From the NCBI GenBank assembly GCA_011523315.1, contig WTHE01000110.1:1-11656 (forward strand): a stretch of 11,656 nt of DNA. Reading direction: 5' to 3'. A program made the position numbers and the translations under genes. This document shows positions 1-5,849 of the stretch, piece after piece. The DNA comes from Candidatus Binatota bacterium (GTDB lineage: Bacteria > Desulfobacterota > Binatia > Bin18). The notes beneath the pieces are model-generated. The model was not told where the DNA came from. It did no database searches and worked only from the letters and a program-made list of their open reading frames with translations. The stretch's first letter is position 1; every line of letters starts with the position of its first letter.

Positions 1-22
1 GCCCTTCTCAGTGTCTCATCGC

Positions 23-51
23 ATTATACTATTCCATAGAGAGAGTGTCTC
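23..51 (-). promoter_or_regulatory. Predicted sigma-70-type promoter reading out of the left edge
   Basis: On the minus strand a perfect TATAAT (28 to 23) lies 17 bp downstream of GAGACA (51 to 46), which matches four of six bases of the -35 consensus. Transcription would start near position 16 and leave the window, so the target gene is not visible. An 8-bp direct repeat, AGTGTCTC on the plus strand, occurs at 10-17 and 44-51. One copy overlaps the -35 and the other the expected start site. Seen: boxes, spacing and repeat. Inferred: promoter activity. Confidence 0.45.
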
Positions 52-227
52 CGGCCCCGATGCTTAAGCCCAGGCGTTATCTTTCCGCTGTGCAAGCAGG
101 GTCGCGCGGCGAGTGCTGACAATCAGAAGGATTTTTTCGGGTGGGCGAGCAAAACCGCCCCTTCCGCAAATGGCGGTCGGAGCTTTTCTTGAGGGAAAAG
201 GAACAGAACGGACAGGCAGAGCGGCAA

Positions 228-250
228 CAGGGCAGCACGCGGCTGCCCTG
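228..250 (-). terminator. GC-rich hairpin just downstream of the lipoprotein gene
   Basis: CAGGGCAGC (228-236) and GCTGCCCTG (242-250) form a perfect 9-bp stem with a 5-nt loop, starting 8 bp past the stop of the lipoprotein gene. Only TTG follows on the minus strand, so the U-tract of a classical intrinsic terminator is missing. A second, weaker hairpin follows further downstream: ACCGCC at 154-159 pairs with GGCGGT at 172-177 and has TTTT after it on the minus strand. Together they may end the transcript. Apart from these and the promoter at 23-51, I see nothing in 1-258. Confidence 0.45.
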
Positions 251-258
251 ACTGGTGT

Positions 259-558
259 TTACTTCTGCATCAGCTTCTCAAACATCGCTTCCACCCGGGC
301 GGCAGCATCTTCCGCCCGCTGGGCGGCCGCTTCGGCCTGGCCCGCTGCGGATTCGCTCCGGCTCGTGGCGGCGTCCGCCACGCCCTCAACTGCCTGGACT
401 ATCTCGGGGTGTTGATGCCCTTGGGGCGGGTGGGCTTGGTGTGCGTGCGTGTGCGATTGTGGTGCATGGTCTGGGTGTAGCGCTGAGCAGCCTGAGTTGA
501 CCGTTACGAGCAGGGCAAGAACAGAAAGCCCAAGCAGAAGCCGTCTCGTCGTTTGCAT
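259..558 (-). CDS. His-rich Lpp/OprI-type alanine-zipper lipoprotein
   Basis: Small predicted outer-membrane lipoprotein of 99 residues. Residues 1-23 are a signal peptide (Arg pair at 5-6, hydrophobic 7-20) ending in a lipobox-like NSGC, with Cys24 as the likely lipidated residue; Asn at -3 is not ideal. Residues 28-50 hold eight histidines, including HTHAH and GHQH. From about residue 53 to the end there is an Ala-rich heptad helix resembling the alanine zipper of Pseudomonas OprI and E. coli Lpp. The last residue is Lys, the residue by which Braun's lipoprotein is linked to peptidoglycan. A Shine-Dalgarno AGGAAGGGG precedes the ATG, and the gene has its own good promoter overlapping the end of groEL. 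Seen: lipobox, His cluster, Ala heptads, C-terminal Lys. Known: Lpp/OprI proteins trimerise and tether the outer membrane to the wall. Inferred: a similar tether, possibly with metal-binding capacity. Confidence 0.75.
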   Translation of the reverse strand: MQTTRRLLLGLSVLALLVTVNSGCSALHPDHAPQSHTHAHQAHPPQGHQHPEIVQAVEGVADAATSRSESAAGQAEAAAQRAEDAAARVEAMFEKLMQK

Positions 559-593
559 GATTTCCCCTTCCTCTTTTCAAAGTCTGATGTGTG

Positions 594-621
594 ATTATGA
601 CATACACGCCGTCGTTTTCAA
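594..621 (-). promoter_or_regulatory. Promoter of the lipoprotein gene
   Basis: TTGAAA (621 to 616) and CATAAT (599 to 594) on the minus strand each match five of six consensus bases and are separated by 16 bp. The -35 box begins right after the groEL stop codon. The expected start of transcription is near 587, giving a leader of about 30 nt with the AGGAAGGGG ribosome site. The lipoprotein gene is thus probably transcribed independently of groEL. An abundant, strongly expressed product would suit an Lpp-type protein. Confidence 0.6.
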
Positions 622-622
622 A

Positions 623-2257
623 TCAGTAGTCGTCGTCGAGGTCCCCGTGGTCGTGGTCGTGCTCACCGGCCGGCTCGGGTTTCTCGGGCAAATCGGCGAT
701 CGAAGCCTCGGTCGTAATCATCAGGCCGGCAATGCTGGCCGCGTTCTGTAAGGCGACCCGAACGACCTTGGCTGAATCGACAACGCCCGCTCTATATAAA
801 TTCTCGTACTGTTCATTGGCGGCGTTAAAGCCCCTGTCACCCTTGCCATCACGGACCTTGTTGACCACGACGGCCGCGTCCGCCCCGGCATTCGCCGCAA
901 TCTGACGCAGCGGCTCCTCAATCGCCCGGCGGACAATGTCCACGCCCTGGGCCTGATCATCGCTGAAGCTCAGCTCGGCCAATTTCTCCTGGGCTCGCAG
1001 CAGGGCGACCCCGCCGCCCGCGACAATGCCCTCTTCAGAGGCTGCCCGGGTGGCGTGCATGGCGTCGTCGACCCGCGCCTTGCGTTCTTTCATCTCGACC
1101 TCGGTGGCCGCGCCGACCTTGATGACGGCCACCCCACCGGACAGTTTTGCCAGGCGTTCCTGAAGCTTTTCCCGATCATAGTCGGAGGTGGTGTCGTCGA
1201 CTTGGGCTCGAATCTGGTCCATGCGAGCGTTGATGGCGGCTTTTTTGCCCGCACCATCAACTATCGTCGAATTATCTTTGTCCATGATGAAACGCTGGCA
1301 GCGTCCCAAATCCGACAGATCGACGGTCTCCAGGTTCATGCCGAGTTCTTCGGCAATCACTTTCCCACCCGTCAGAATGGCCATGTCTTCGAGCATGGCT
1401 TTGCGACGGTCGCCAAAGCCCGGCGCTTTGACCGCCGCACAGTTCAGGGTGCCGCGCAAACGATTGACCACCAGGGTACTCAGCGCTTCGCCGTCAACAT
1501 CCTCGGCCACGATCATAAGCGGGCGACCACTCTGGGCGGTCTTTTCGAGCAGCGGCACCAGCTCGCGCATGTTGGAGATCTTCTTTTCGTGAAACAGAAT
1601 ATACGGATCCTCAAGCTCGACCGTCATCCGTTCGGTATTGGTCACGAAGTAGGGCGAGAGGAAACCCCGATCAAACTGCATGCCCTCCACCACATCCAGG
1701 ACCGTCTCCAGACCCTTGCCCTCTTCAATGGTGATGACCCCTTCTCGGCCGACCCGGTCCATGGCTTCGGCCAGGATGCGACCAACCTCGGCCTCCCCGT
1801 TGGCGGCAATCGTTCCGACTTGGGCGACCTGTTCCTGGCCCCTGACCGAACGGCTCTGCTCTTTGACGCCTTCGACGACTTTCGCCACCGCCGCATCAAT
1901 CCCGCGTTTCAGCCCCATGGGGTCAAAGCCCGCCGCTTGAAGCCGCAGCCCTTCGCGCAGGATGGCCCGGGATAACACCGTTGCGGTGGTCGTTCCGTCA
2001 CCGGCCAAGTCCGAGGTTTTCTGGGCAACCTCGCGTAGCATTCTGGCTCCCATATTCTCGAACTTATCCTCAAGTTCGATCTCTCGCACGACCGTCACAC
2101 CGTCCTTGGTGACGACCGGGGCGCCAAAGCTTTTCTCAAGCAGGACGTTGCGCCCTTTTGGGCCAAGGGTGACCTGAGCCGCATCAGCGATCAAATTGAC
2201 GCCGGCTAAGATCCCGGTCCGGGCTTGCTGGTGCAAGTTCACCTGTTTTTTCGCCAT
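623..2257 (-). CDS. groL: Chaperonin GroEL (60 kDa), His/Asp-rich C-terminus
   Basis: Group I chaperonin of 544 residues, the family's usual length. It forms double-ring cytoplasmic complexes that fold proteins with ATP and the GroES lid. Conserved features include DAAQVTLGPKGRNV near residue 25, Asp52 in TKDGVTV, GDGTTTATVL with Asp87, the apical-domain stretch DRGFLSPYF, and the GGGVAL nucleotide-binding segment. The Shine-Dalgarno AAGGAG fits the ATG. Two oddities. The C-terminus lacks the usual Gly-Gly-Met repeats and ends in GEHDHDHGDLDDDY (531-544). No groES lies next to it: upstream is dacA and downstream a lipoprotein gene. No CIRCE element is visible in its leader. A groES may lie elsewhere, or this may be one of several groEL paralogues, as is common in deltaproteobacteria and myxobacteria. 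Confidence 0.97.
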   Translation of the reverse strand: MAKKQVNLHQQARTGILAGVNLIADAAQVTLGPKGRNVLLEKSFGAPVVTKDGVTVVREIELEDKFENMGARMLREVAQKTSDLAGDGTTTATVLSRAILREGLRLQAAGFDPMGLKRGIDAAVAKVVEGVKEQSRSVRGQEQVAQVGTIAANGEAEVGRILAEAMDRVGREGVITIEEGKGLETVLDVVEGMQFDRGFLSPYFVTNTERMTVELEDPYILFHEKKISNMRELVPLLEKTAQSGRPLMIVAEDVDGEALSTLVVNRLRGTLNCAAVKAPGFGDRRKAMLEDMAILTGGKVIAEELGMNLETVDLSDLGRCQRFIMDKDNSTIVDGAGKKAAINARMDQIRAQVDDTTSDYDREKLQERLAKLSGGVAVIKVGAATEVEMKERKARVDDAMHATRAASEEGIVAGGGVALLRAQEKLAELSFSDDQAQGVDIVRRAIEEPLRQIAANAGADAAVVVNKVRDGKGDRGFNAANEQYENLYRAGVVDSAKVVRVALQNAASIAGLMITTEASIADLPEKPEPAGEHDHDHGDLDDDY

Positions 2258-2279
2258 GGCTTACTCTCCTTCCAGATCT

Positions 2280-2293
2280 CCCATGTAGATGGG
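2280..2293 (-). other. Small hairpin in the groEL leader
   Basis: CCCAT (2280-2284) pairs with ATGGG (2289-2293) around a 4-nt loop. If transcription starts near 2295, as the predicted promoter suggests, this stem sits at the very 5' end of the groEL mRNA, about 13 nt before the Shine-Dalgarno. It could stabilise the transcript. The stem is short and could be chance. The minus-strand CCCATCTA here resembles a sigma-32 -10 element, but no matching -35 lies at the right distance. Confidence 0.3.
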
Positions 2294-2301
2294 CAGCCAG
2301 T

Positions 2302-2329
2302 AAGATAAACACTCTTCGCCAGATTGCAA
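2302..2329 (-). promoter_or_regulatory. Promoter of groEL
   Basis: Minus-strand TTGCAA (2329 to 2324) and TATCTT (2307 to 2302) are separated by 16 bp and form a plausible housekeeping promoter. The leader would be about 38 nt and contains the small hairpin and GAAGGAGAG as ribosome site. It lies within the 119-bp gap after dacA, so groEL is likely a separate transcription unit. No CIRCE operator is present. Confidence 0.45.
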
Positions 2330-2376
2330 GAGCCAAACCCGACAGACACGCCTGAACGGCAGGCTCTGAGCCGTAC

Positions 2377-3570
2377 TCAACGGTGGACTCGCCTCCAGCG
2401 TGTTTCGGGAACGTGTACCGGACTGAGAGCAGGGATTACGGCAAACACCTGGTCGGTATTTCGCACGACGGCATGACCCAGGACTTGACGGTCGGCGACC
2501 GGCGCTTTCACGACCGACGGCAGCTCAAGCGCGATGTGGAGATCTTTGATGTCCCGCTTGCGGACAAGAAACGTCGAGTCCGCCCCGGCAACCGGCTGAA
2601 GACTGGAAACGCTGCCGTCTTCGACCCGTATCTCCGCCCACAAGGGCTGTCCGGCTCGGATCAAACGCAGCCGGGTAAAATGGGTAAAGCCCCACTCTAA
2701 GAGGCTGGCCGCCGTCCGAAATCGCGTTCGACTGCTGCGCCCGCCCAGCACTACGGCGATGAGCCGTAAGCCATTTCGCTTGGCCGTGGTGACGAGGTTA
2801 AAACGCGCTTTTGCGGTATAGCCGGTTTTGAGTCCGTCCACACCATCGAGGCGCCCGACTAAGAAATTGGTGTTCCGGAAGTGTTGTTTGCCGGCTCGGA
2901 AGGGAATGCGTCGGCGCGAGGTCCATTCTAAGAGTTGGGGATAGGCCAGCAGGGCCCGCGCCAGGATCGTCATATCCGAGGCTGAGGCTCGATCAGGAGC
3001 ACGCCGTTTGGACGGCGGTAAACCGTTGACCGTCTGGAAACGTGTCTGGTGCATACCCAAGGCTGCGGCCCGCGCATTCATCGCTCGGATATGTGCCTCG
3101 ACCGAGCCGCTCAGCTGCTCGGCTACCGCGATGGCGGCACCGTTGGCCGAGGTCACCAGCATGGCTTGCAGCAGTTCGCCGAAGAGCAGGCGTTCTCCCG
3201 CTCGGAGGTTCACGCTACGTCCACCGGCTCGGCTGGCCCGCCGACTGATGGGAACGGGTGTGTGGAGTGACACCCGTCCGTCGCGTAGGGCTTCCAAGGC
3301 GGTCAGACCAACCATCATCTTGGTCAGTGAGGCGAGCGGCCAGATCCGTTTCTCGTGCCGAGCGAATAACACCTGACCGCTGTCGGCGTCTTGAAGCAAG
3401 ACAGCCGCGAAGTCGCGTGACGGCGGTAACGTCGGTGCAGCAATCGGCTGCGATGAAGCCGCAGGCAGGAGATCGGCCCGCACGGGAGGGAGGCCCCACA
3501 GCAACAGGCCGCCGATCAGGCCCCACACCAGAGTCTTAACCGGAATCCTGGATACGCGTGCGGTCCACAT
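2377..3570 (-). CDS. dacA: D-alanyl-D-alanine carboxypeptidase (PBP5/6-like, DacA type)
   Basis: Periplasmic serine peptidase of family S11 that trims the terminal D-Ala from peptidoglycan pentapeptides. From the start chosen here (397 residues), residues 1-31 are a signal peptide with a hydrophobic core (LVWGLIGGLLLWG) and likely cleavage after VRA. The penicillin-binding motifs follow in order: SLTK (Ser81, Lys84), SAN (141-143) and KTG (248-250). The last 100 or so residues match a PBP5 C-terminal beta domain. No clear C-terminal amphipathic anchor is visible. The frame stays open upstream to a GTG at 3708, with ATGs at 3642 and 3579. I prefer 3570 or 3579 because the signal peptide then begins normally and GGAAGGG lies just upstream. 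With a GTG start the extra 46 residues would be an odd leader before the signal. A promoter lies at 3662-3689. Confidence 0.9.
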   Translation of the reverse strand: MWTARVSRIPVKTLVWGLIGGLLLWGLPPVRADLLPAASSQPIAAPTLPPSRDFAAVLLQDADSGQVLFARHEKRIWPLASLTKMMVGLTALEALRDGRVSLHTPVPISRRASRAGGRSVNLRAGERLLFGELLQAMLVTSANGAAIAVAEQLSGSVEAHIRAMNARAAALGMHQTRFQTVNGLPPSKRRAPDRASASDMTILARALLAYPQLLEWTSRRRIPFRAGKQHFRNTNFLVGRLDGVDGLKTGYTAKARFNLVTTAKRNGLRLIAVVLGGRSSRTRFRTAASLLEWGFTHFTRLRLIRAGQPLWAEIRVEDGSVSSLQPVAGADSTFLVRKRDIKDLHIALELPSVVKAPVADRQVLGHAVVRNTDQVFAVIPALSPVHVPETRWRRVHR

Positions 3571-3661
3571 CCTCCCCATCCCTTCCACGGCTTTTTTCAG
3601 CGGCCTGCTCCACCAACCACGGCGACCAGAACACGGGTTCATGCCTGATCCATAGGGGGAA

Positions 3662-3689
3662 ACGATACCACAGGGGGAAAAAGGGTCAA
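3662..3689 (-). promoter_or_regulatory. Promoter of dacA
   Basis: TTGACC (3689 to 3684) and TATCGT (3667 to 3662) on the minus strand are separated by 16 bp; the -35 matches five of six bases and the -10 four of six. It lies between the MerR-type gene and dacA, so dacA is probably a separate unit. A start of transcription near 3655 makes the GTG start at 3708 impossible for this transcript and supports the internal ATG. A short stem (AGCCC-GTC-GGGCT on the minus strand) sits just after the upstream gene. Confidence 0.45.
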
Positions 3690-3734
3690 GACAGAAACGG
3701 GTCAGCACGCCGACACCACACAGCCCGACGGGCT

Positions 3735-4163
3735 TTAGCCCGGCTTGCGTTCAAGAGCAGTGTACAAGTCCTGAAGCTCCTGACGAATAGTCCGTAAGCG
3801 TCGGCGCTGCTCAGACGACGGTGCGCTGTGCGGTTCGACCGTCCGGGCCGCTCGGTCATCCGGTTCAGCAGTTTGGGAAGGGCTTGTATCAGCGGCCTGA
3901 GGAGCCGAGTCTTCAATGTCGTCTTTCAGCCGCTTTTTGGCCCCGGCAATCGTAAATCGTTCTTCGTACAGGAGGTTTTTGATTTCGAGCAGGCGCTCGA
4001 CATCACGCAGGCGGTACAGACGGTGCCGGGACGGGGATTTCCCGGGTTTGATACTCGGAAACTCCGTCTCCCAGTAGCGCAGGACGTAGGGTTTGACCCC
4101 CACAATCTTGGCGACTTCTCCAATCCGGAAATACAGCTTGTTGGGAAGCTCGGGCTGATCCAC
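3735..4163 (-). CDS. MerR-family transcriptional regulator
   Basis: Small DNA-binding protein of 142 residues. Residues 10-80 form a MerR-type winged helix-turn-helix: YFRIGEVAKIVGVKPYVLRYWE is the recognition helix region, followed by the RLYRLRDVERL wing and a helix. The C-terminal part is Ser/Ala/Glu/Arg-rich and probably a short coiled region. There is no effector-binding domain or cysteine set of the metal- or redox-sensing MerR proteins, so the signal is unknown. The start is GTG, with AGGTG as ribosome site, 12 nt after the stop of ihfA, so it is cotranscribed with ihfA. A MerR-type gene directly after ihfA is a recurrent arrangement in deltaproteobacteria-like genomes. Targets cannot be deduced from the sequence. 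Confidence 0.85.
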   Translation of the reverse strand: MDQPELPNKLYFRIGEVAKIVGVKPYVLRYWETEFPSIKPGKSPSRHRLYRLRDVERLLEIKNLLYEERFTIAGAKKRLKDDIEDSAPQAADTSPSQTAEPDDRAARTVEPHSAPSSEQRRRLRTIRQELQDLYTALERKPG

Positions 4164-4175
4164 AACACACCTGAA

Positions 4176-4454
4176 TTAGGATGGGTTGAGCGCTTTTTTC
4201 AGCACTGGGCTCGACTTGAACGAGAGGACCCGACGTCCCGAGATCACAATCGTTTCTCCAGTCTGGGGGTTACGCCCTTTGCGGGGCCGTTTCTCATTGA
4301 TGGCAAAATTCCCGAAGCCCGAGATTTTGACTTTCTCACCTTCCTCAAGATGGATCTTCATGATCTCGAAAATCGACTCAACAACCTCGGTGGCCTCTTT
4401 TTTCGAAAAGCCGACTTTCTCGTAGATCCGTTCGACGATATCTGCTTTTGTCAT
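4176..4454 (-). CDS. ihfA: Integration host factor alpha subunit
   Basis: Nucleoid-associated DNA-bending protein of 92 residues in the HU/IHF family. It acts as a heterodimer with IHF beta, bending DNA at promoters and in recombination. Residues from TKADIVERIYEKVGFSKKEA form the N-terminal helices, and SGFGNF begins the beta-sheet. GRNPQTGE carries the proline that intercalates in the minor groove. I chose the ATG at 4454 because a strong GGGAGG lies about 7 nt before it and the protein then aligns with IhfA. The open frame continues upstream to a GTG at 4502, overlapping nothing but having no family match. It lies 51 bp after rplT. In many proteobacteria pheS and pheT sit between these two genes, but they are absent here. 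Confidence 0.93.
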   Translation of the reverse strand: MTKADIVERIYEKVGFSKKEATEVVESIFEIMKIHLEEGEKVKISGFGNFAINEKRPRKGRNPQTGETIVISGRRVLSFKSSPVLKKALNPS

Positions 4455-4505
4455 GCCAGCCTCCCACTCGGGCTCAGCAAGCTCAGCGGCGCCGCGCGGC
4501 ACGTC

Positions 4506-4865
4506 CTAGGCGGCCAGACGCTCTTTGGCGACCTCGGCGACGGCCGCGAAGGCGTCTGGGTCGTGGACCGCCAGCGCGGCAAGAATCTTTCTATCCAGGG
4601 TAACCTCGGCTCGCGTCAAGCCGTGAATCAGACGGCTGTAGGACAGGCCGTTCAGGCGGGCAGCGGCGTTGATGCGGACATTCCATAAACGTCGAAAGGT
4701 GCGCTTTTTCACCCGGCGATCACGGTAGGCGTAGACCAGGCCGCGCTCGAGTGTTTCGCGCGCCTGCCGGTAGAGACGGCGGCGGCCCCCCACAAAGCCT
4801 TTGGCCAGCTTGAGAATCTTCTTTCGGCGGCGGCGCGCTTTAAAGCCACGTTTGGCTCGGGGCAT
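4506..4865 (-). CDS. rplT: 50S ribosomal protein L20
   Basis: Large-subunit ribosomal protein of 119 residues, the normal length. It binds 23S rRNA early in assembly and in many bacteria represses its own operon. The N-terminal half is very basic (RRRRKKILKLAKGFVGGRRRLY), and the C-terminal globular part includes RLNGLSYSRLIHGL and DRKILAALA, all typical of L20. The Shine-Dalgarno AAGGAG is 6 nt before the ATG, and the gap after rpmI is 14 bp. It belongs to the infC-rpmI-rplT operon, whose order is conserved across bacteria. Autoregulatory RNA structure cannot be judged from inspection alone. Confidence 0.97.
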   Translation of the reverse strand: MPRAKRGFKARRRRKKILKLAKGFVGGRRRLYRQARETLERGLVYAYRDRRVKKRTFRRLWNVRINAAARLNGLSYSRLIHGLTRAEVTLDRKILAALAVHDPDAFAAVAEVAKERLAA

Positions 4866-4879
4866 GTCTTCTCCTTCGT

Positions 4880-5077
4880 CTACAGAAACGGAATCAGATA
4901 GGTGATAGCGCGTCTATCGGCCGCCGAGACGAGGCCGGACTGCCTCAGGTGGCGTTTCTGTTTTGTCGTCTTGGTGGAAAGAATATGACGCCGATAGGCC
5001 CGGTAGCGGCGCACTTTTCCAGACCCCGTGACCTTGAAACGTTTGGCCGCCCCACGGCGAGTTTTCAGCTTTGGCAT
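4880..5077 (-). CDS. rpmI: 50S ribosomal protein L35
   Basis: Small, very basic large-subunit ribosomal protein of 65 residues, the usual length. The typical pattern MPKLKTRRGAAKRF, then VTGSGKVRRYRAYRRHIL, then KTTKQKRHLR is present. The ATG comes 3 nt after the infC stop, and the ribosome site (GAGGT) overlaps the last codons of infC, so translation of the two is probably coupled. It is transcribed with rplT downstream. Confidence 0.96.
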   Translation of the reverse strand: MPKLKTRRGAAKRFKVTGSGKVRRYRAYRRHILSTKTTKQKRHLRQSGLVSAADRRAITYLIPFL

Positions 5078-5080
5078 GGC

Positions 5081-5593
5081 TTACCTCGGAACAATGAGCA
5101 TGGACATGTTGCGGCCCTCCAAACGGGCCTGGTTTTCAATCGTCCCAATATCCTCGATTTTTTGGAACACCTTATCCAGCAGTTCCTTGCCAATCTCGGG
5201 ATGTGTAATCTCCCGACCGCGGAAAAAGACCGATACCTTGACCCGCTGCTTCTTCTCCAGGAAACGCCGGATATTATTGACCTTGAAATCAATATCGTGC
5301 TCGTTGGTGCGCGACCCCAGTTTCACCTCTTTGACAAGCACCTGGGTTTGATGTTTGCGGGACTCCTGGGCCTTCTTTTTCTGCAGGTAGCGGTACTTGC
5401 CGTAGTCCATGATCCGACAGACCGGAGGCGAGGCGGTCGGTGATATCTCGACGAGGTCGAGTTCTCGCTCCTCGGTCAGACGGAGGGCTTCGGCCAAGTG
5501 GAGGATGCCGACCTGGGTTCCGCCTTCATCAATGACACGAACTTCGCGTGCACGGATCTGTTGATTGATCCGAACCCCTGCTTCTCGAGCTAT
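5081..5593 (-). CDS. infC: Translation initiation factor IF-3, predicted AUA start
   Basis: IF3 binds the 30S subunit, checks start codons and prevents premature subunit joining. The reading frame holds the N-terminal domain (GVRINQQIRAREVRVID, GTQVGIL, ALRLTEERELDLVEISP), the linker YRYLQKKKAQE, and the C-terminal domain (VKEVKLGSRTNEHDIDFK, then RVKVSVFFRGREITHPEIG). No ATG, GTG or TTG occurs in frame before a TTG at 5497, which would cut off about 30 conserved N-terminal residues. Counting from an ATA at 5593-5591 gives 170 residues, the family's normal length, beginning with AREAGVRI. A strong Shine-Dalgarno (GGGAGGTG) lies 4 nt before it. Rare start codons such as AUU, AUC or AUA are known in infC and allow IF3 to repress its own synthesis. 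It heads the infC-rpmI-rplT operon, downstream of tRNA-Val. Confidence 0.93.
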   Translation of the reverse strand: MAREAGVRINQQIRAREVRVIDEGGTQVGILHLAEALRLTEERELDLVEISPTASPPVCRIMDYGKYRYLQKKKAQESRKHQTQVLVKEVKLGSRTNEHDIDFKVNNIRRFLEKKQRVKVSVFFRGREITHPEIGKELLDKVFQKIEDIGTIENQARLEGRNMSMLIVPR

Positions 5594-5606
5594 GGCCCAC
5601 CTCCCG
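5591..5606 (-). promoter_or_regulatory. Ribosome site and AUA start of infC
   Basis: The minus strand reads CGGGAGGTGGGCC and then ATA. GGAGGTG is complementary to the 16S 3' end and is the strongest ribosome site in the window. It has no ATG, GTG or TTG in frame at a usable distance, but the ATA is 4 nt away and opens a protein matching the IF3 N-terminus. This is the expected layout for autoregulated infC: a strong ribosome site paired with a poor start codon that IF3 discriminates against. Confidence 0.8.
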
Positions 5607-5651
5607 GCACATGGGCAGCAGCTATGCGTTCGAGGCGGGCCGCAACAAAGC

Positions 5652-5669
5652 AGGAGGGAAACCCCTCCT
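5652..5669 (-). terminator. Hairpin between tRNA-Val and infC
   Basis: AGGAGGG (5652-5658) and CCCTCCT (5663-5669) form a perfect 7-bp GC-rich stem with a GTTT loop on the minus strand, followed by GCTTTGTTG. It lies 51 nt after the end of tRNA-Val and about 59 nt before the infC start. It could be a weak terminator for the upstream tRNA transcript or an attenuator or processing structure in the infC leader. The following tract is only partly T-rich. Confidence 0.4.
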
Positions 5670-5719
5670 CCGCGCGTCCTCTGGAGACCGCTGTCATAGT
5701 GCTCACGTGTTTATCACCA

Positions 5720-5791
5720 TAGGCGCGGGCGGTATCGAACCGCCGACCTCTTCCGCGTCAAGGAAGCGCTCTCCCACTGAGCTACGCGCCT
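5720..5791 (-). tRNA. tRNA-Val (anticodon GAC)
   Basis: A 72-nt cloverleaf reads AGGCGCG for the 5' acceptor strand and CGCGCCT for the 3' strand, with discriminator A. The D arm is GCTC-AGTGGGA-GAGC. The anticodon stem CTTCC/GGAAG closes the loop TTGACGC, giving anticodon GAC (valine, codon GUC/GUU). The T arm is GGCGG-TTCGATA-CCGCC. CCA is not encoded. It lies between rplI (58 bp upstream) and infC (126 bp downstream), on the same strand, and may be transcribed with either. Confidence 0.96.
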
Positions 5792-5849
5792 GCAAAATCG
5801 TCTCTTTCGCTGTCCTTGGCTTGCGCTAGCCGACCAGAGGGGAGCTGGC

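Noticed and set aside
183..200. CTTTTC...GAAAAG palindrome
   Set aside because: The AT-rich 6-bp stem is weak and has no context that suggests a function.
1055..1975. 306-residue open frame on the plus strand
   Set aside because: It lies antisense to groEL, whose protein is unmistakable; the composition is that of a high-GC shadow frame and no family is recognised.
2286..2293. Sigma-32-like -10 (CCCATCTA) before groEL
   Set aside because: No matching CTTGAA-type box lies 13-17 bp upstream; the CTTGCAA present is about 29 bp away and fits a sigma-70 -35 better.
2258..2376. CIRCE operator for groEL
   Set aside because: Neither half of the TTAGCACTC/GAGTGCTAA inverted repeat is present in the leader.
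2335..2376. Terminator after dacA
   Set aside because: Only short competing stems (ACGGC/GCCGT and GGCT/AGCC) can form, with no T-tract, so I did not list it.
3828..4688. 286-residue plus-strand open frame
   Set aside because: It runs antisense across the MerR-type gene, ihfA and part of rplT, all clearly real genes on the minus strand.
5497..5497. TTG as the start of infC
   Set aside because: It would delete the conserved start of the IF3 N-terminal domain, which is encoded in the same frame upstream with a strong ribosome site at the ATA.
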